A DNA stretch of 64,000 nt from Azospirillum soli (GCF_017876165.1 NZ_JAGINQ010000002.1:372001-436000); one strand, 5' to 3'. Positions 7,739-17,797 are shown, counted from the first letter of the stretch. A program made the numbers and translations. Notes: generated by a model from the sequence alone, not told the origin.

Positions 7739-8908
7739 GTGGCCAAGCTCAACTACGTCTTCACCAGCGAGTCCGTGTCCGAAGGCCATCCGGACAAGGT
7801 CAGCGACCGGATCTCCGACGCGATCGTCGATTTGTACCTGTCGCACGACCCGTACGCCCGCGTGGCCGTGGAGACGCTGTGCACCACGAACCAGGTGGTG
7901 CTGGCCGGCGAGGTGCGCGGGCCGGAGAGCATCACGCCCGACATGCTGATCCAGGTCGCGCGCGCCGCGGTGAAGGACATCGGCTACGAGCAGGACGGCT
8001 TCCATTGGGAGAAGATGGACGTCAAGTGCTTCGTCCATTCGCAGTCGGCCGACATCGCGGTCGGCGTCGACGCCGCCGGTGAGAAGGACGAGGGCGCCGG
8101 CGACCAGGGCATCATGTTCGGCTACGCCTGCAACGAGACCCCGGCCCTGATGCCGGCGCCGATCTACTACAGCCACGCCATCCTGAAGTCGCTGGCCGAA
8201 GCCCGCCATTCGGGTGCCGCCCCGCAGCTCGGCCCCGACGCCAAGAGCCAGGTGACGCTGCAGTACGAGAACGGCAAGCCGGTGCGCGCCACCGCCGTCG
8301 TGGTCTCCACCCAGCACGCCGATGGCCTGAGCCAGGAGGAGGTGCGCGAGATCGTCCGCCCGCACGTCGTCAATTGCCTGCCGCAGGGCTGGATGTGCGA
8401 CGAGGCCAGCTTCTACGTCAACCCGACCGGCCGCTTCGTGATCGGCGGGCCGGACGGCGACGCCGGCCTGACCGGGCGCAAGATCATCGTGGACACCTAC
8501 GGCGGGGCCGCTCCGCACGGCGGCGGTGCCTTCTCCGGCAAGGATCCGACCAAAGTCGACCGCTCGGCCGCCTACGCCGCGCGCTACCTCGCCAAGAACG
8601 TCGTCGCGGCGGATTTGGCGCAGCGCTGCACCATTCAGCTGTCCTATGCGATTGGCGTCTCGAAGCCGCTGTCGGTCTATGTGGACACGCACGGCACGGG
8701 CAAGGTCGATGAAGACCGCCTGTCGGCGGTTCTGCAGCAGCTGGTGGACCTGTCCCCGCGCGGCATCCGCACGCACCTCGGCCTGAACAAGCCGATCTAC
8801 GCGCGCACCGCCGCCTACGGCCATTTCGGCCGCGAGGCGGAGGCCGACGGCGGCTTCTCCTGGGAGAAGACCGATCTGGTCAAGGACCTGCGCGCCGCGT
8901 TCTTTTAA
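7739..8908 (+). CDS. metK: S-adenosylmethionine synthetase
   Basis: MetK makes S-adenosylmethionine from methionine and ATP in the cytoplasm. The family motifs are present: [20 protein letters not shown] at the N-terminus, [14 protein letters not shown] (near residue 122), and the P-loop-like [16 protein letters not shown] (near 262). The length of 389 residues is normal. GTG 7739 gives the usual [12 protein letters not shown] start; an in-frame TTG at 7724 would add five residues without support. The 215-base leader holds the competing hairpins described separately. A strong intrinsic terminator follows at 8933, and the downstream trmB starts beyond it. Confidence 0.95.
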   Translation: MAKLNYVFTSESVSEGHPDKVSDRISDAIVDLYLSHDPYARVAVETLCTTNQVVLAGEVRGPESITPDMLIQVARAAVKDIGYEQDGFHWEKMDVKCFVHSQSADIAVGVDAAGEKDEGAGDQGIMFGYACNETPALMPAPIYYSHAILKSLAEARHSGAAPQLGPDAKSQVTLQYENGKPVRATAVVVSTQHADGLSQEEVREIVRPHVVNCLPQGWMCDEASFYVNPTGRFVIGGPDGDAGLTGRKIIVDTYGGAAPHGGGAFSGKDPTKVDRSAAYAARYLAKNVVAADLAQRCTIQLSYAIGVSKPLSVYVDTHGTGKVDEDRLSAVLQQLVDLSPRGIRTHLGLNKPIYARTAAYGHFGREAEADGGFSWEKTDLVKDLRAAFF

Positions 8909-8932
8909 GAACGGTTTGGACTGGTAAGGTAT

Positions 8933-8965
8933 GCAGGGGCCGTTTCGGCCCCTGCTTCTGTTTTT
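8933..8965 (+). terminator. Intrinsic terminator after metK
   Basis: A perfect 9-bp stem GCAGGGGCC (8933-8941) / GGCCCCTGC (8947-8955) with a 5-base loop is followed by a T-rich run ending TTTTT at 8965. It begins 24 bases after the metK stop. Confidence 0.9.
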
Positions 8966-8981
8966 GGACCCCGCTTTCATC

Positions 8982-9710
8982 ATGACCGACGACTCCACCA
9001 CAGATTCCTCCGCCACGGATTCCTCCAACCGGCTCTACGGACGCCGCAAGGGCCGGCCGCTCCGCAAGCGCAAGACCGAACTGCTCGGCACGATTCTGCC
9101 GTCTCTGGAAATCCCGGTGCCCCGGCCGGGCGAGCGGATCGACCCGCAGGCCCTGTTCCCCAAGCCCGTGCGCGACGTGTGGCTGGAGGTCGGCTTCGGA
9201 AGCGGCCATCACCTCGCCTGGCAGGCGGCGCGCAACCGCGACGTTGGCCTGATCGGGGCGGAGCCCTTCGTCAACGGCGTCGCCGGCCTGATGGCGCTGG
9301 TGGACGAGGAACAGGTGCAGGATAATGTCCGCGTCCTGCCCGACGACGCCCGCCCGCTGCTGGACGCCCTGCCGGACGCGTCCATCGGCCGCGCCTTCGT
9401 GCTGTTCGCCGACCCTTGGCCGAAGAAGCGCCATTGGGAGCGCCGCTTCATCGGCCCCGACAACCTGCCGCGCCTGTCGCGCGTGCTGAAGGACGGGGCG
9501 GAGCTGCGGCTGGCCAGCGACGACATGGGGCTGGTGCGCTGGATGCTGGAGCACACGGTCAAGCACCCGGACTTCGAATGGACCGCGCGCGGCCCGTCGG
9601 ACTGGCGCCACCGCACCGAGGACTGGCCGCCGACCCGCTACGAGGAAAAGGCCATCGAAGCCGGCCGCAAGCCGGTCTTCCTGCGCTTCATTCGGAAGGC
9701 GAGGGCGTAA
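8982..9710 (+). CDS. trmB: tRNA (guanine-N7-)-methyltransferase
   Basis: TrmB methylates G46 in the variable loop of tRNAs using SAM. The SAM-binding motif LEVGFGSGHHLAWQA lies near residue 70, and the family signature FADPWPKKRHWERR near residue 143. The C-terminal TRYEEKAIEAGRKPVFLRF segment is typical. ATG 8982 (242 residues) is chosen, because the in-frame ATG at 8931 lies inside the metK terminator and would add 17 untypical residues. The first 25 residues are serine/threonine-rich, then a basic stretch GRRKGRPLRKRK. The gene sits between metK and the rimP operon and appears to be its own unit. Confidence 0.92.
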   Translation: MTDDSTTDSSATDSSNRLYGRRKGRPLRKRKTELLGTILPSLEIPVPRPGERIDPQALFPKPVRDVWLEVGFGSGHHLAWQAARNRDVGLIGAEPFVNGVAGLMALVDEEQVQDNVRVLPDDARPLLDALPDASIGRAFVLFADPWPKKRHWERRFIGPDNLPRLSRVLKDGAELRLASDDMGLVRWMLEHTVKHPDFEWTARGPSDWRHRTEDWPPTRYEEKAIEAGRKPVFLRFIRKARA

Positions 9711-9791
9711 GCTTCTCCAGAGGATCGAGGGTCGCGCGTCTGACCAAGGCGCGGCGCGACCCCGCCTCCGATCGCCGACGTTGGAAAAGCG

Positions 9792-9820
9792 CTTGCGGCT
9801 TGCCACGGAATGTCTATATT
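9792..9820 (+). promoter_or_regulatory. Candidate promoter of the rimP-nusA operon
   Basis: CTTGCG (9792-9797) and TATATT (9815-9820) are 17 bases apart. The -10 is strong for a GC-rich genome. Transcription from about 9827 would give a leader of about 140 bases before the rimP ATG. Confidence 0.55.
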
Positions 9821-9846
9821 CACCGCATGAACCCATACGGATCGGC

Positions 9847-9907
9847 GGCCCGGGAAACTGGGCCGGCGGGACGCTTTGCGGGTGGGCCTTGGCCCACTTA
9901 TTTTTTT
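9847..9907 (+). promoter_or_regulatory. Terminator/antiterminator-like leader before rimP
   Basis: GTGGGCC (9882-9888) and GGCCCAC (9891-9897) form a tight hairpin followed by TTATTTTTTT (9898-9907), a textbook intrinsic terminator 60 bases before the rimP start. An upstream TGGGCC (9859-9864) can pair with the same GGCCCA, and is itself able to pair with GGCCC at 9847-9851. Alternative folds are therefore possible. It is either an attenuator of the nusA operon or the end of an RNA of about 80 nucleotides. Confidence 0.6.
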
Positions 9908-9966
9908 ATCAGCGTGTGGAATCCTCGCATTCGCTCGATTCCGGGCGACGAGGCAGGTCAGGTGGA

Positions 9967-10452
9967 ATGGACGCAACCGGTCGTATCGAAGAGATCATCA
10001 CGCCGTCGGTCGAGGCCATGGGCTACGAGGTCGTGCGTGTGCAGGTCACCGGTGGGCAGCACGCGGTTCTTCAGATCATGGCGGAACGCGCCGACGGCGC
10101 CCCCATGACGGTCGAGGATTGCGCCGATCTCAGCCGCTCCATCTCCGCGCTCCTCGACGTCGAGGATCCGATCAAGAACGCCTACACGCTGGAGGTCAGC
10201 TCGCCCGGCATCGACCGGCCGCTGACCCGGCTGAAGGATTACGAGCGTTTCGCCGGTTTCGAGGCGAAGCTGGAAACCCGGCTCGCCGTCGATGGCCGCA
10301 AGCGTTTCAAGGGCATGCTGAAGGGCGTCGAGGACGGCCTCGTGTGCATCGATACCGAACAGGGAGCCGCCCGCCTGGAATTCGACAACATCCTGCGCGC
10401 CAAACTGGTTTTGACGGATGAGCTGATCCGCGCCAGCCAGGGCCAGGGTTGA
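9967..10452 (+). CDS. rimP: Ribosome maturation factor RimP
   Basis: RimP assists 30S subunit assembly. The 161-residue product has the usual N-terminal alpha/beta domain (IEEIITPSVEAMGYEVVRVQ, residues 6-25) and the conserved YTLEVSSPGIDRPL near residue 75, followed by an SH3-like C-terminal barrel. ATG 9967 is chosen for family length; upstream in-frame codons run through the terminator-like leader. It is the first gene of the rimP-nusA-ylxR-infB operon, with nusA 54 bases downstream. The C-terminus ends RASQGQG. Confidence 0.93.
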   Translation: MDATGRIEEIITPSVEAMGYEVVRVQVTGGQHAVLQIMAERADGAPMTVEDCADLSRSISALLDVEDPIKNAYTLEVSSPGIDRPLTRLKDYERFAGFEAKLETRLAVDGRKRFKGMLKGVEDGLVCIDTEQGAARLEFDNILRAKLVLTDELIRASQGQG

Positions 10453-10506
10453 GCCGTTCCGGCCGGGTCCACCCAAGAACGAACGCCACTCCAGGAAGTG
10501 TGACGG

Positions 10507-12042
10507 ATGGAACTGCTGCAAGTCGCTGACGCGGTCGCCCGCGAAAAGAACATCGACCGGGACGAGGTCCTGGAGGCGATGGAACAGGCGATTCAGAAGG
10601 CCGGTCGCTCCAAGTACGGCCACGAGCACGACATCCGCGCCCGCATCGACCGCAAGACGGGCGACATCCACCTGACCCGCCACCTCGAGGTGGTGGAGAC
10701 GGTCGAGAACGAGGCGACGCAGGTCACGCTGGCCTACGCCCAGCGCCGCAAGCCCGGCGCCCAGATCGGCGATTTCCTGGTCGATCCGCTGCCGCCCATC
10801 GACTTCGGCCGCATCGCCGCCCAGACGGCCAAGCAGGTCATCGTCCAGAAGGTCCGCGACGCCGAGCGCAAGCGCCAGTTCAACGAGTACAAGGACCGCA
10901 CCGGCGAGATCGTCAACGGCCTCGTCAAGCGCGTCGAGTACGGCAACGTCACCGTGGATCTCGGCCGCGCCGAGGCGATCCTGCGCCGCGACGAGCTGCT
11001 GCCGCGCGAGCATTTCAAGAACGGCGACCGCGTGCGCGCCTACATCTTCGACGTCCGCGAGGAAACGCGCGGTCCGCAGATTTTCCTGTCGCGCACGCAT
11101 CCGATGTTCATGGCCAACCTGTTCAAGCAGGAAGTGCCGGAGATCTACGACGGCATCATCGAGATCAAGGCGGTCGCCCGCGATCCGGGCAGCCGCGCCA
11201 AGATCGCGGTGATCAGCCACGACAGCTCCATCGACCCGGTCGGCGCCTGCGTCGGCATGCGCGGCAGCCGCGTCCAGGCGGTCGTCGGCGAGCTGCAGGG
11301 CGAGAAGATCGACATCATTCCCTGGTCGCAGGAGCCGGCGACCTTCGTCGTCAACGCGCTGGCCCCGGCGGAAGTCGCCAAGGTCGTGCTGGACGAGGAG
11401 AACAAGCGCATCGAGGTGGTGGTGCCGGACGACCAGCTGTCGCTGGCCATCGGCCGCCGCGGCCAGAACGTGCGCCTCGCCACCATGCTGACCGGCTGGG
11501 ACATCGACATCCTGACCGAGCAGGAGGAGTCGGAGCGCCGCTCCGAGGAATTCCGCAGCCGTTCGGGCCTGTTCATGGAAGCCCTGGACGTGGACGACGT
11601 GATCGCCCACCTCCTTGTGGCCGAGGGCTTTACCTCCGTCGAGGAAATCGCCTATGTCGAGACCGAGGAACTCGCCGAGATCGAGGGCTTCGACGAGGAC
11701 GTGGCCGACGAGCTGAAGCAGCGCGCCCTGAGCTTCCTGGAAGAGCAGGACGTCCGCATGAACGAGAAGCGCCGCGCGCTCGGCGTTGAGGACGCGGTGG
11801 CCGAGCTGTCCGGCCTGACGCCGGCGCAGCTGGTCAAGCTGGGTGAGAACGGCGTGAAGACGCTGGACGACCTCGCCGACCTCGCCGCCGACGAGCTGCG
11901 CGACTACCTCGGCAAGGACGGCCCGTCGGAAGACGAGGCCAACGAGATCATCATGGCCGCCCGTGCCCACTGGTTCGACGGTGAAGACGCTGTGCCCGCG
12001 CAGGCCCAGCCGTCCGCCGACGGCGAACCGGCGCAGGGCTGA
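10507..12042 (+). CDS. nusA: Transcription termination/antitermination factor NusA
   Basis: NusA binds RNA polymerase and modulates pausing, termination and antitermination. The domain order over 511 residues is: N-terminal polymerase-binding domain (1-130), S1 (about 135-200), KH1 with [18 protein letters not shown] (near 250), KH2 with [14 protein letters not shown] (near 317), and C-terminal acidic helix-hairpin-helix repeats (about 365-490). The C-terminal repeats ([20 protein letters not shown] and the [20 protein letters not shown] region) are present, as in other alphaproteobacteria and E. coli. ATG 10507 follows a GAAGTG site. It is co-transcribed with rimP and ylxR. Confidence 0.95.
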   Translation: MELLQVADAVAREKNIDRDEVLEAMEQAIQKAGRSKYGHEHDIRARIDRKTGDIHLTRHLEVVETVENEATQVTLAYAQRRKPGAQIGDFLVDPLPPIDFGRIAAQTAKQVIVQKVRDAERKRQFNEYKDRTGEIVNGLVKRVEYGNVTVDLGRAEAILRRDELLPREHFKNGDRVRAYIFDVREETRGPQIFLSRTHPMFMANLFKQEVPEIYDGIIEIKAVARDPGSRAKIAVISHDSSIDPVGACVGMRGSRVQAVVGELQGEKIDIIPWSQEPATFVVNALAPAEVAKVVLDEENKRIEVVVPDDQLSLAIGRRGQNVRLATMLTGWDIDILTEQEESERRSEEFRSRSGLFMEALDVDDVIAHLLVAEGFTSVEEIAYVETEELAEIEGFDEDVADELKQRALSFLEEQDVRMNEKRRALGVEDAVAELSGLTPAQLVKLGENGVKTLDDLADLAADELRDYLGKDGPSEDEANEIIMAARAHWFDGEDAVPAQAQPSADGEPAQG

Positions 12043-12079
12043 GCCCGGTTAGAGCAGAGTTGGAGCTGTTACGGTACGG

Positions 12080-12787
12080 ATGGTAGGGCTGAACGACGCG
12101 ATTGAGCATGAGCCGGGCGGGCACGAACCGGGCGGCGACGAGCCGCAGCTGCCGGCGGATCTGGAAAAGGGTCCGCTGCGCCGCTGCCTCGCCACCGGGG
12201 CGGTGCAGCCGAAGGACGGCATGATCCGCTTCGTGATCGCGCCGGACGGCGAGGTCGTGCCCGACCTGGAGGAGCGGCTCCCCGGACGCGGGTTGTGGCT
12301 GTCGGCCGATAGGGCGGTTCTCGCCCGGGCCATCGCCAAGAACCTGTTCGCCAAGGCGGCGCGGCGCGCGGTGCGCGTCCCGCCCGATCTGGCGGACCGT
12401 CTGGAACGGCTTTTGGAACGTCGTTGCCTCGACGCTTTCGGTTTGGCGCGCCGCGCCGGCCAGGCGCTCGCCGGCTACGAAAAGGTGCGCGAGGCGCTGA
12501 AGACCAACCAGGTCGGACGCGCCGGGCCGCCGCTCCTGCTGGTGGAAGCCAGCGACGGATCGCCCGACCAGCGGGGCAAGGTTACAGCGCTGGCGCCGGG
12601 AATGCCGGTGGTTGACCTCTTCGACTCGGCGGCCATGGCCGCGGCTTTGGGGCGGGACCACGCGGTGCACGCGGTGGTGGCGCGCGGCAAGCTGGCCAAA
12701 GGATTGGCCCGCGACTCCGCGCGTCTCAAGGGTATAAAGGGCTTTGTCGCCGGCACGTCGCCGGCCGGCCAGGGTACTAACGTCTGA
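12080..12787 (+). CDS. ylxR: YlxR-family RNA-binding protein with L7Ae-like C-terminal part
   Basis: A 235-residue protein between nusA and infB, the usual position of ylxR (DUF448). The YlxR domain is at about residues 30-115, with [20 protein letters not shown] and [12 protein letters not shown]. The second half (about 117-230, [20 protein letters not shown] onward) resembles the L7Ae/L30e-like domain that is a separate gene (ylxQ) in Firmicutes. The product is thus a YlxR-YlxQ fusion, common in alphaproteobacteria. It probably binds RNA, but the cellular role is not well defined. infB starts 14 bases after its stop. Confidence 0.86.
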   Translation: MVGLNDAIEHEPGGHEPGGDEPQLPADLEKGPLRRCLATGAVQPKDGMIRFVIAPDGEVVPDLEERLPGRGLWLSADRAVLARAIAKNLFAKAARRAVRVPPDLADRLERLLERRCLDAFGLARRAGQALAGYEKVREALKTNQVGRAGPPLLLVEASDGSPDQRGKVTALAPGMPVVDLFDSAAMAAALGRDHAVHAVVARGKLAKGLARDSARLKGIKGFVAGTSPAGQGTNV

Positions 12788-12801
12788 CCATTCGGGAACC
12801 G

Positions 12802-15534
12802 ATGACCGACAGCAACGACCAGGACCACAAGAAAGTCTTGCACCTCAACACCGGCAACTCGTCCAAGGGAAAGCTGGAGTTGAAGAAGCCGGTCGAGACC
12901 CAGGTCCGGCAGAGCTTCTCCCATGGACGGTCAAAGCCGGTTACCGTGGAGGTCAAGCGCAAACGCGCCGTCGAGAAGGGCGCCCTGCCGGGCGTCGCCG
13001 ACGGTGGCGCGGCGGCGCGTCAAGCCGCCCAGGGCATGCCGATGCGCGGCGGCCCCGGCCAGCGCCCGCGCGGCGGTGGCGGCGGTGGCGTGCGCCAGCT
13101 GACCAAGGAAGAGCGTGAAGCCCGCCTGCGCGCCCTGCGTGGCGCCGTGCAGGAAGAGGAACAGCGCCGCCTGAACGCCGAGGAGGAGGCGGAACTCGCC
13201 GCCATCGCCGAGGCCGAGGCCGCTGAAGCTGCCGCCAACGCCCCGACGCCGGTCGTCGAGGAAGAGCCCGAGATTCTCGACGCCGAGACGCTGCGTCAGC
13301 GCGAGCTGGCAGAGCTGCGCGGCATCGAGGAGGCCGAACGCAAACAGGCCGAAGAGGCCGAGCGCCGCCGCCAGGAAGAGGAAGCCAAGCGCAAGGAGGC
13401 CGAAGAGGCCAAGCGCAAGGAGACCGAACAGCAGGCGCCGCGCCGCGACGGCGCCGCCCGTCCGGGCGCTCCGGCCGCCCGCACCGCCGAGGAGGCTCCG
13501 GCCGCCCGTCCGGCGCCCGGTACCCCCGGCCGCTTCGAAGACGAGGACGACCGTGGCGGTGCCCGCGGCAAGCCCGGCAAGGCGAAGGCTCCGGCCCCCG
13601 CCCCCGTCCGCAAGGCGGCTCCGGGCGGTGACCGCCGCAAGGGCGCCAAGATGACCGTTTCGCAGGCTCTCAGCGACGAGGGCGGCGAGCGCACCCGCTC
13701 GCTGGCCGCCGTCCGCCGCGCCCGTGAGCGCGAGCGGCTGCGTCAGATGAGCCGTCAGGAGACGCAAAAAGTGACCCGAGACGTCGTTCTGCCGGAGGTC
13801 ATCACCGTCCAGGAGCTGGCCAACCGCATGGCCGAGCGCGGCGCCGACGTCATCAAGCAGCTGATGCGCATGGGCGTGATGGCCACCATCAACCAGACCA
13901 TCGACGCCGACACGGCGGAGCTGGTCATCGCCGAGTTCGGTCACCGCGTGCGCCGCGTGTCGGAGGCCGACGTCGAGGTTGGCCTGCGGGGCGAGGACGA
14001 TGCGTCCGACAACATGGTGGCGCGTCCCCCGGTCGTCACGATCATGGGCCACGTCGACCACGGCAAGACCTCGCTGCTGGACGCGCTGCGCCAGACCGAC
14101 GTGGTCAGCCGCGAGGCCGGCGGCATCACCCAGCACATCGGCGCCTATCAGGTGCAGCTGGAGTCCGGCTCGAAGATCACCTTCATCGACACGCCGGGCC
14201 ACGCCGCCTTCACCGAGATGCGCGCCCGTGGCGCCAACGTGACGGACGTGGTCGTGCTGGTCGTCGCCGCGAACGACGGCGTCATGCCGCAGACGGTCGA
14301 GGCGATCCATCACGCGAAGGCCGCGAAGGTTCCGATCATCGTCGCCATCAACAAGATCGACCTGCCCGACGCGAAGCCGGAGCGTGTCCGCCAGGAACTG
14401 CTCCAGTACGAGCTGGTCGTGGAAGAGATGGGCGGCGACATCCTGGACGTGCCGGTGTCGGCCAAGGCCAAGATGAACCTGGACAAGCTGGAGGAGGCCA
14501 TCCTCCTGCAGGCCGAAATCCTGGAGCTGAAGGCCAACCCGAACCGCGTCGCCGAAGGCGTCGTGATCGAGGCCAAGCTGGAGCGCGGCCGTGGTTCGGT
14601 CGCCACCGTGCTGGTCCAGCGCGGCACGCTGAACGTCGGCGACGTGTTCGTCACCGGGTCGGAGTGGGGCCGCGTCCGCGCCCTCATCAACGACCGCGGC
14701 CAGAACGTGCAGTCGGCGGGTCCGGCGGTTCCGGTCGAGGTGCTCGGCCTGAACGGCACGCCGATGGCCGGCGACGACTTTACCGTGGTGGAATCGGAAG
14801 CCCGCGCCCGCGAGATCGCCGAGTTCCGCCAGCGCAAGAAGCGCGAAGCGGCCAACGCGGCCAGCGCGCGCGGCTCGCTGCAGGACATGTTCACCCGCAT
14901 CCAGGCCGGCGAGGCCAAGGAACTGCCGGTGGTCATCAAGGGCGACGTCCAGGGCTCGATCGAGGCGATCTCCAGTTCGCTGGAGAAGCTCACGGCCGAG
15001 CACACCGAAGTCAAGGTCCGCGTGCTGCACGCGTCGGTGGGCGCGATCAACGAATCCGACATCACGCTGGCGAACGCGTCCAACGCGATGATCATCGGCT
15101 TCAACGTCCGCGCCAACCCGCAGGCCCGCGATCTGGCCAAGCGCGACGGCGTGGAGATCCGCTACTACTCGATCATCTACAACGTGATCGACGACGTGAA
15201 GGCGGCCCTGACCGGCCTGCTGTCGCCGACGCTGCGGGAGCGCTTCATCGGCTACGCGAACATCCGCGAGGTCTTCAACATCACCAAGGTCGGCAAGGTC
15301 GCCGGCTGTCTGGTCACGCAGGGCACGGTCAAGCGTGGTGCGGGCGTCCGCCTGCTGCGCGACAACGTCGTCATCCACGAGGGCACGCTCAAGACGCTCA
15401 AGCGCTTCAAGGACGAGGTCAAGGAAGTGCGCGAGGGTTACGAGTGCGGCATGGCCTTCGAGAACTACGACAACATCCAGGCAGGCGACATCATCGAGGC
15501 CTTCGAAATCGAGGAGGTGGCGCGCGAGCTGTAA
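12802..15534 (+). CDS. infB: Translation initiation factor IF-2
   Basis: IF-2 is the GTPase that delivers initiator tRNA to the 30S subunit. The 910-residue product has a long low-complexity charged N-terminal region (about residues 50-280, rich in Ala, Glu, Arg and Lys, with [15 protein letters not shown]-type coiled coil). The IF2_N-like fold follows, then the G domain with G1 GHVDHGKTS (near 416), DTPGH (near 460) and NKID (near 516), and then domains II-IV. The helix [19 protein letters not shown] is typical of domain III. Start ATG 12802 is 14 bases after ylxR. A cluster of three hairpin repeats follows the stop before rbfA. Confidence 0.95.
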   Translation: MTDSNDQDHKKVLHLNTGNSSKGKLELKKPVETQVRQSFSHGRSKPVTVEVKRKRAVEKGALPGVADGGAAARQAAQGMPMRGGPGQRPRGGGGGGVRQLTKEEREARLRALRGAVQEEEQRRLNAEEEAELAAIAEAEAAEAAANAPTPVVEEEPEILDAETLRQRELAELRGIEEAERKQAEEAERRRQEEEAKRKEAEEAKRKETEQQAPRRDGAARPGAPAARTAEEAPAARPAPGTPGRFEDEDDRGGARGKPGKAKAPAPAPVRKAAPGGDRRKGAKMTVSQALSDEGGERTRSLAAVRRARERERLRQMSRQETQKVTRDVVLPEVITVQELANRMAERGADVIKQLMRMGVMATINQTIDADTAELVIAEFGHRVRRVSEADVEVGLRGEDDASDNMVARPPVVTIMGHVDHGKTSLLDALRQTDVVSREAGGITQHIGAYQVQLESGSKITFIDTPGHAAFTEMRARGANVTDVVVLVVAANDGVMPQTVEAIHHAKAAKVPIIVAINKIDLPDAKPERVRQELLQYELVVEEMGGDILDVPVSAKAKMNLDKLEEAILLQAEILELKANPNRVAEGVVIEAKLERGRGSVATVLVQRGTLNVGDVFVTGSEWGRVRALINDRGQNVQSAGPAVPVEVLGLNGTPMAGDDFTVVESEARAREIAEFRQRKKREAANAASARGSLQDMFTRIQAGEAKELPVVIKGDVQGSIEAISSSLEKLTAEHTEVKVRVLHASVGAINESDITLANASNAMIIGFNVRANPQARDLAKRDGVEIRYYSIIYNVIDDVKAALTGLLSPTLRERFIGYANIREVFNITKVGKVAGCLVTQGTVKRGAGVRLLRDNVVIHEGTLKTLKRFKDEVKEVREGYECGMAFENYDNIQAGDIIEAFEIEEVAREL

Positions 15535-15563
15535 AGCCTGCCGTCACGATCTTCGGGTCTTCT

Positions 15564-15672
15564 GACAAGCGAGGGCGCGCGAGCGTCCTTGAGACTTCGG
15601 GCAAGCAAGGGCGCGCGAGCGCCCCTGAGACTCCAGACAAGCAAGGGCGCGCGAGCGCCCTTGTCTTGCTTG
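15564..15672 (+). repeat. Three 36-bp tandem hairpin repeats between infB and rbfA
   Basis: The units start near 15564, 15600 and 15636; the shared CAAGC words at 15566, 15602 and 15638 are exactly 36 bases apart. Each unit holds a hairpin whose stem is (A)AGGGCGC / GCGCCCTT with a GCGA loop. The first two copies have diverged in the right arm. The third can extend its stem with ACAAGC and resembles a terminator without a clean U-run. The unit length is a multiple of three, so one frame encodes a 12-residue repeat, but there is no start site for a protein. Confidence 0.85.
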
Positions 15673-15718
15673 TGCGGCAGGGCATGTCCCTTCACGCACT
15701 GCATTCGGGACCGACACC

Positions 15719-16279
15719 ATGAGAAAAAAGAACCACGACGCCGGAAAGCCCCCGTCCCAGCGGCAGCTGCGCGTCGGCGAGGAACTGCGCCACGCTCTGG
15801 CTGAGCTGCTTCAGCGGGGCGACTTCCACGACCCGGAGCTGGCCGAGCTGAACGTCACCGTGACCGAGGTGCGCATCAGCCCGGACCTGCGCAACGCCAC
15901 CGCCTTCGTCACGCCGCTGGGCGGCGGCGCCATGGCCGAGACGCTGGCTGCGCTGCGCCGTGCCGCGCCCTTCCTGCGCGGCCAGATCGCGCGGGCCATC
16001 AACCTGCGCTACGCCCCGACGCTGAGCTTCGAGGCCGACACCTCCTTCGACTATGCCAGCCGCATCGACAGCATCCTGCACAGCCCGGCGGTCGCCCGCG
16101 ACCTGGGCCGCCCGGTTCTGGCCGACCGCGTCAACGGCGACGATGACGACGAGGATGAGGACGACCGCTGGGACGAGGACGACGAAGACCAGATCGACGA
16201 GGATGAGGGTCCGGACGACGACGATCTGGACGACGAGGACGATCTGGACGACGAGGAAGAGGACAAGCGTGGCTCGTAA
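15719..16279 (+). CDS. rbfA: Ribosome-binding factor A with a long acidic tail
   Basis: RbfA is a KH-like 30S assembly and cold-adaptation factor. The core (residues about 12-125) has RQLRVGEELRHALAELLQRG at the start, then VTEVRISPDLRNATAFVTP and LRYAPTLSFEADTSFDYASR. The product is 186 residues, longer than the usual 120-140. The last 50 residues are almost entirely Asp and Glu (from about DDDDEDEDDRWDEDD), an unstructured polyacidic tail. The stop lies 11 bases inside truB, whose GTG start is at 16269, so the two are translationally coupled. It follows infB across the 36-bp hairpin repeats. Confidence 0.92.
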   Translation: MRKKNHDAGKPPSQRQLRVGEELRHALAELLQRGDFHDPELAELNVTVTEVRISPDLRNATAFVTPLGGGAMAETLAALRRAAPFLRGQIARAINLRYAPTLSFEADTSFDYASRIDSILHSPAVARDLGRPVLADRVNGDDDDEDEDDRWDEDDEDQIDEDEGPDDDDLDDEDDLDDEEEDKRGS

Positions 16280-17207
16280 GCGCAAGGGCGAGCCGATCCA
16301 CGGCTGGATCATCCTCGACAAGCCCGAAGGCCTCACCTCGACCCAGGCGCTGTCCAAGGTGCGGCGGTTGCTGAACGCGGAAAAGGCCGGGCATGGCGGT
16401 ACGCTGGACCCGGCAGCTACGGGCATCCTGCCCATCGCGCTGGGCGAGGCGACCAAGACCGTCTCCTACGCGATGGACGGCGAGAAGACCTACCGCTTCA
16501 CCGTCCGCTGGGGCGAGCGCACGGCCACCGACGACCGCGAGGGCGAGGTGATCGAGCGTTCCGATGTGCGTCCGGACGCCGACGCGATCCGCGCCGCTCT
16601 GCCCGCCTTCCTGGGCGAGATCGAGCAGGTGCCGCCGCAGTTCTGCGCCATCAAGATCAACGGCGAGCGCGCCTACGACATCGCCCGCGAGGGCGACGCG
16701 GTGGATCTGAAGTCGCGCATCGTCCGCATCGACCGGCTGGAACTGATCGAGACGCCCGACGCCGACACCGCCGTTCTGGAGGTCGATTGCGGCAAAGGCA
16801 CCTATGTGCGCTCCATCGCCCGCGATCTGGCCGAACGGCTGGGGACGGTCGGTCACGTCATCACGCTACGCCGTTTGCGCGTCGGCGCCTTCACCTTGGA
16901 GCGCGCGATTTCCCTGGACGACTTAGCCGCAATGGAGCAAGGTGCGGCGGTCGAAAGACTTCTGCTCCCGATTGAGACCGCGCTGGACGACATCCCGGCG
17001 CTGGCCCTGACCGAAGCGGAAGCGCACCGACTGAGACACGGCCAGACGGTGGCTCTCCTCACCCGACAGGACCGCGAACGCCTTGCGGCGCTTCACGGGG
17101 CTGTGGGCGGGGATGGCGCCGTTATTGCGCTTTTCGGCGGAAAGCCGGTGGCGCTGGCGCGGGTCGAGGGGGCGGAGGTCCGTCCGGTGCGCGTCCTCAA
17201 CCTTTAG
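16269..17207 (+). CDS. truB: tRNA pseudouridine-55 synthase
   Basis: TruB converts U55 of the tRNA T-loop to pseudouridine. The catalytic Asp is in GHGGTLDPAATGILP (near residue 44). Other family segments are GWIILDKPEGLTSTQAL at the N-terminus, and CGKGTYVRSIARDLAERLG (near residue 177). GTG 16269 gives 312 residues and overlaps rbfA by 11 bases; upstream in-frame codons would read antiparallel through the rbfA acidic tail and are not credible. rpsO follows 16 bases after the stop with a GGAGA ribosome site. Confidence 0.94.
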   Translation: MARKRKGEPIHGWIILDKPEGLTSTQALSKVRRLLNAEKAGHGGTLDPAATGILPIALGEATKTVSYAMDGEKTYRFTVRWGERTATDDREGEVIERSDVRPDADAIRAALPAFLGEIEQVPPQFCAIKINGERAYDIAREGDAVDLKSRIVRIDRLELIETPDADTAVLEVDCGKGTYVRSIARDLAERLGTVGHVITLRRLRVGAFTLERAISLDDLAAMEQGAAVERLLLPIETALDDIPALALTEAEAHRLRHGQTVALLTRQDRERLAALHGAVGGDGAVIALFGGKPVALARVEGAEVRPVRVLNL

Positions 17208-17223
17208 AATTTAGGAGACCCCG

Positions 17224-17493
17224 ATGTCGATTACGCCCGAGCGCAAGCAGGAGCTGATCAAGGAATATTCCCGTGGCCAGGCCGACACCGGCTCGCCCGA
17301 GGTCCAGGTCGCCATCCTGTCGGAGCGCATCCGGAACCTGACCGAGCACCTGCAGGGCCACAAGAAGGACTTCCATTCCCGCCGTGGTCTGCTGGTGATG
17401 GTCGGCCAGCGTCGTCGTCTTCTTGACTACCTCAAGAAGAAGGACAACAGCCGCTATGCCACGCTCATCGAGCGCCTGGGCCTGCGCCGCTAA
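17224..17493 (+). CDS. rpsO: 30S ribosomal protein S15
   Basis: S15 binds 16S rRNA early in 30S assembly and forms part of bridge B4. The 89-residue product has the standard length and motifs: [40 protein letters not shown] and the basic C-terminus LIERLGLRR. The ATG is preceded by TTTAGGAGACC. It closes the truB group and precedes pnp, the usual rpsO-pnp order, with a 304-base gap carrying strong hairpins. Confidence 0.97.
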   Translation: MSITPERKQELIKEYSRGQADTGSPEVQVAILSERIRNLTEHLQGHKKDFHSRRGLLVMVGQRRRLLDYLKKKDNSRYATLIERLGLRR

Positions 17494-17797
17494 TCCTGTA
17501 TAGAGGCGCCTCTCCTGGTGACCGAACACACGCTCCGATCAGCCCAATCCCCTCCGCACCGTCCGGTGCCATGGGAGCAGGCGTGCTGGTCGGGGCGTTC
17601 GGCTGTTAGCGAAGGTTATGTTTAGTCAGACGGCCGGCCCGGATCCTTCCGGGACCGGCCGTTTGGCGTTTCATACGGTCGGCGGGTTCGGGACGCGATC
17701 TTGCGCCGACCGTTTCACATGCGGGGTCTTACGACTGGTGGCCCCGGCCTAGGCCAGCAATCCGGCGGGCCAAGGTGTCGGATGGAAGGAAAGACAG
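17494..17797 (+). promoter_or_regulatory. rpsO-pnp intergenic region with stacked hairpins
   Basis: The region holds no credible gene. A first large hairpin spans 17630-17662 (ACGGCCGG arm and CCGGCCGT arm, with an inner CCGG pairing) and is followed by TTTGGCGTTT, so it may end the rpsO transcript. A second, ACGGTCGGCG (17675-17684) / CGCCGACCGT (17704-17713), is a perfect 10-bp stem with a 19-base loop. In E. coli a pnp leader stem-loop is the RNase III/PNPase autoregulation site; a similar role here is inference. Confidence 0.55.

Noticed and set aside
15564-15672. CRISPR array
   Set aside because: The period is 36 bases but there are no spacers: the units are contiguous hairpins and no cas genes are nearby.
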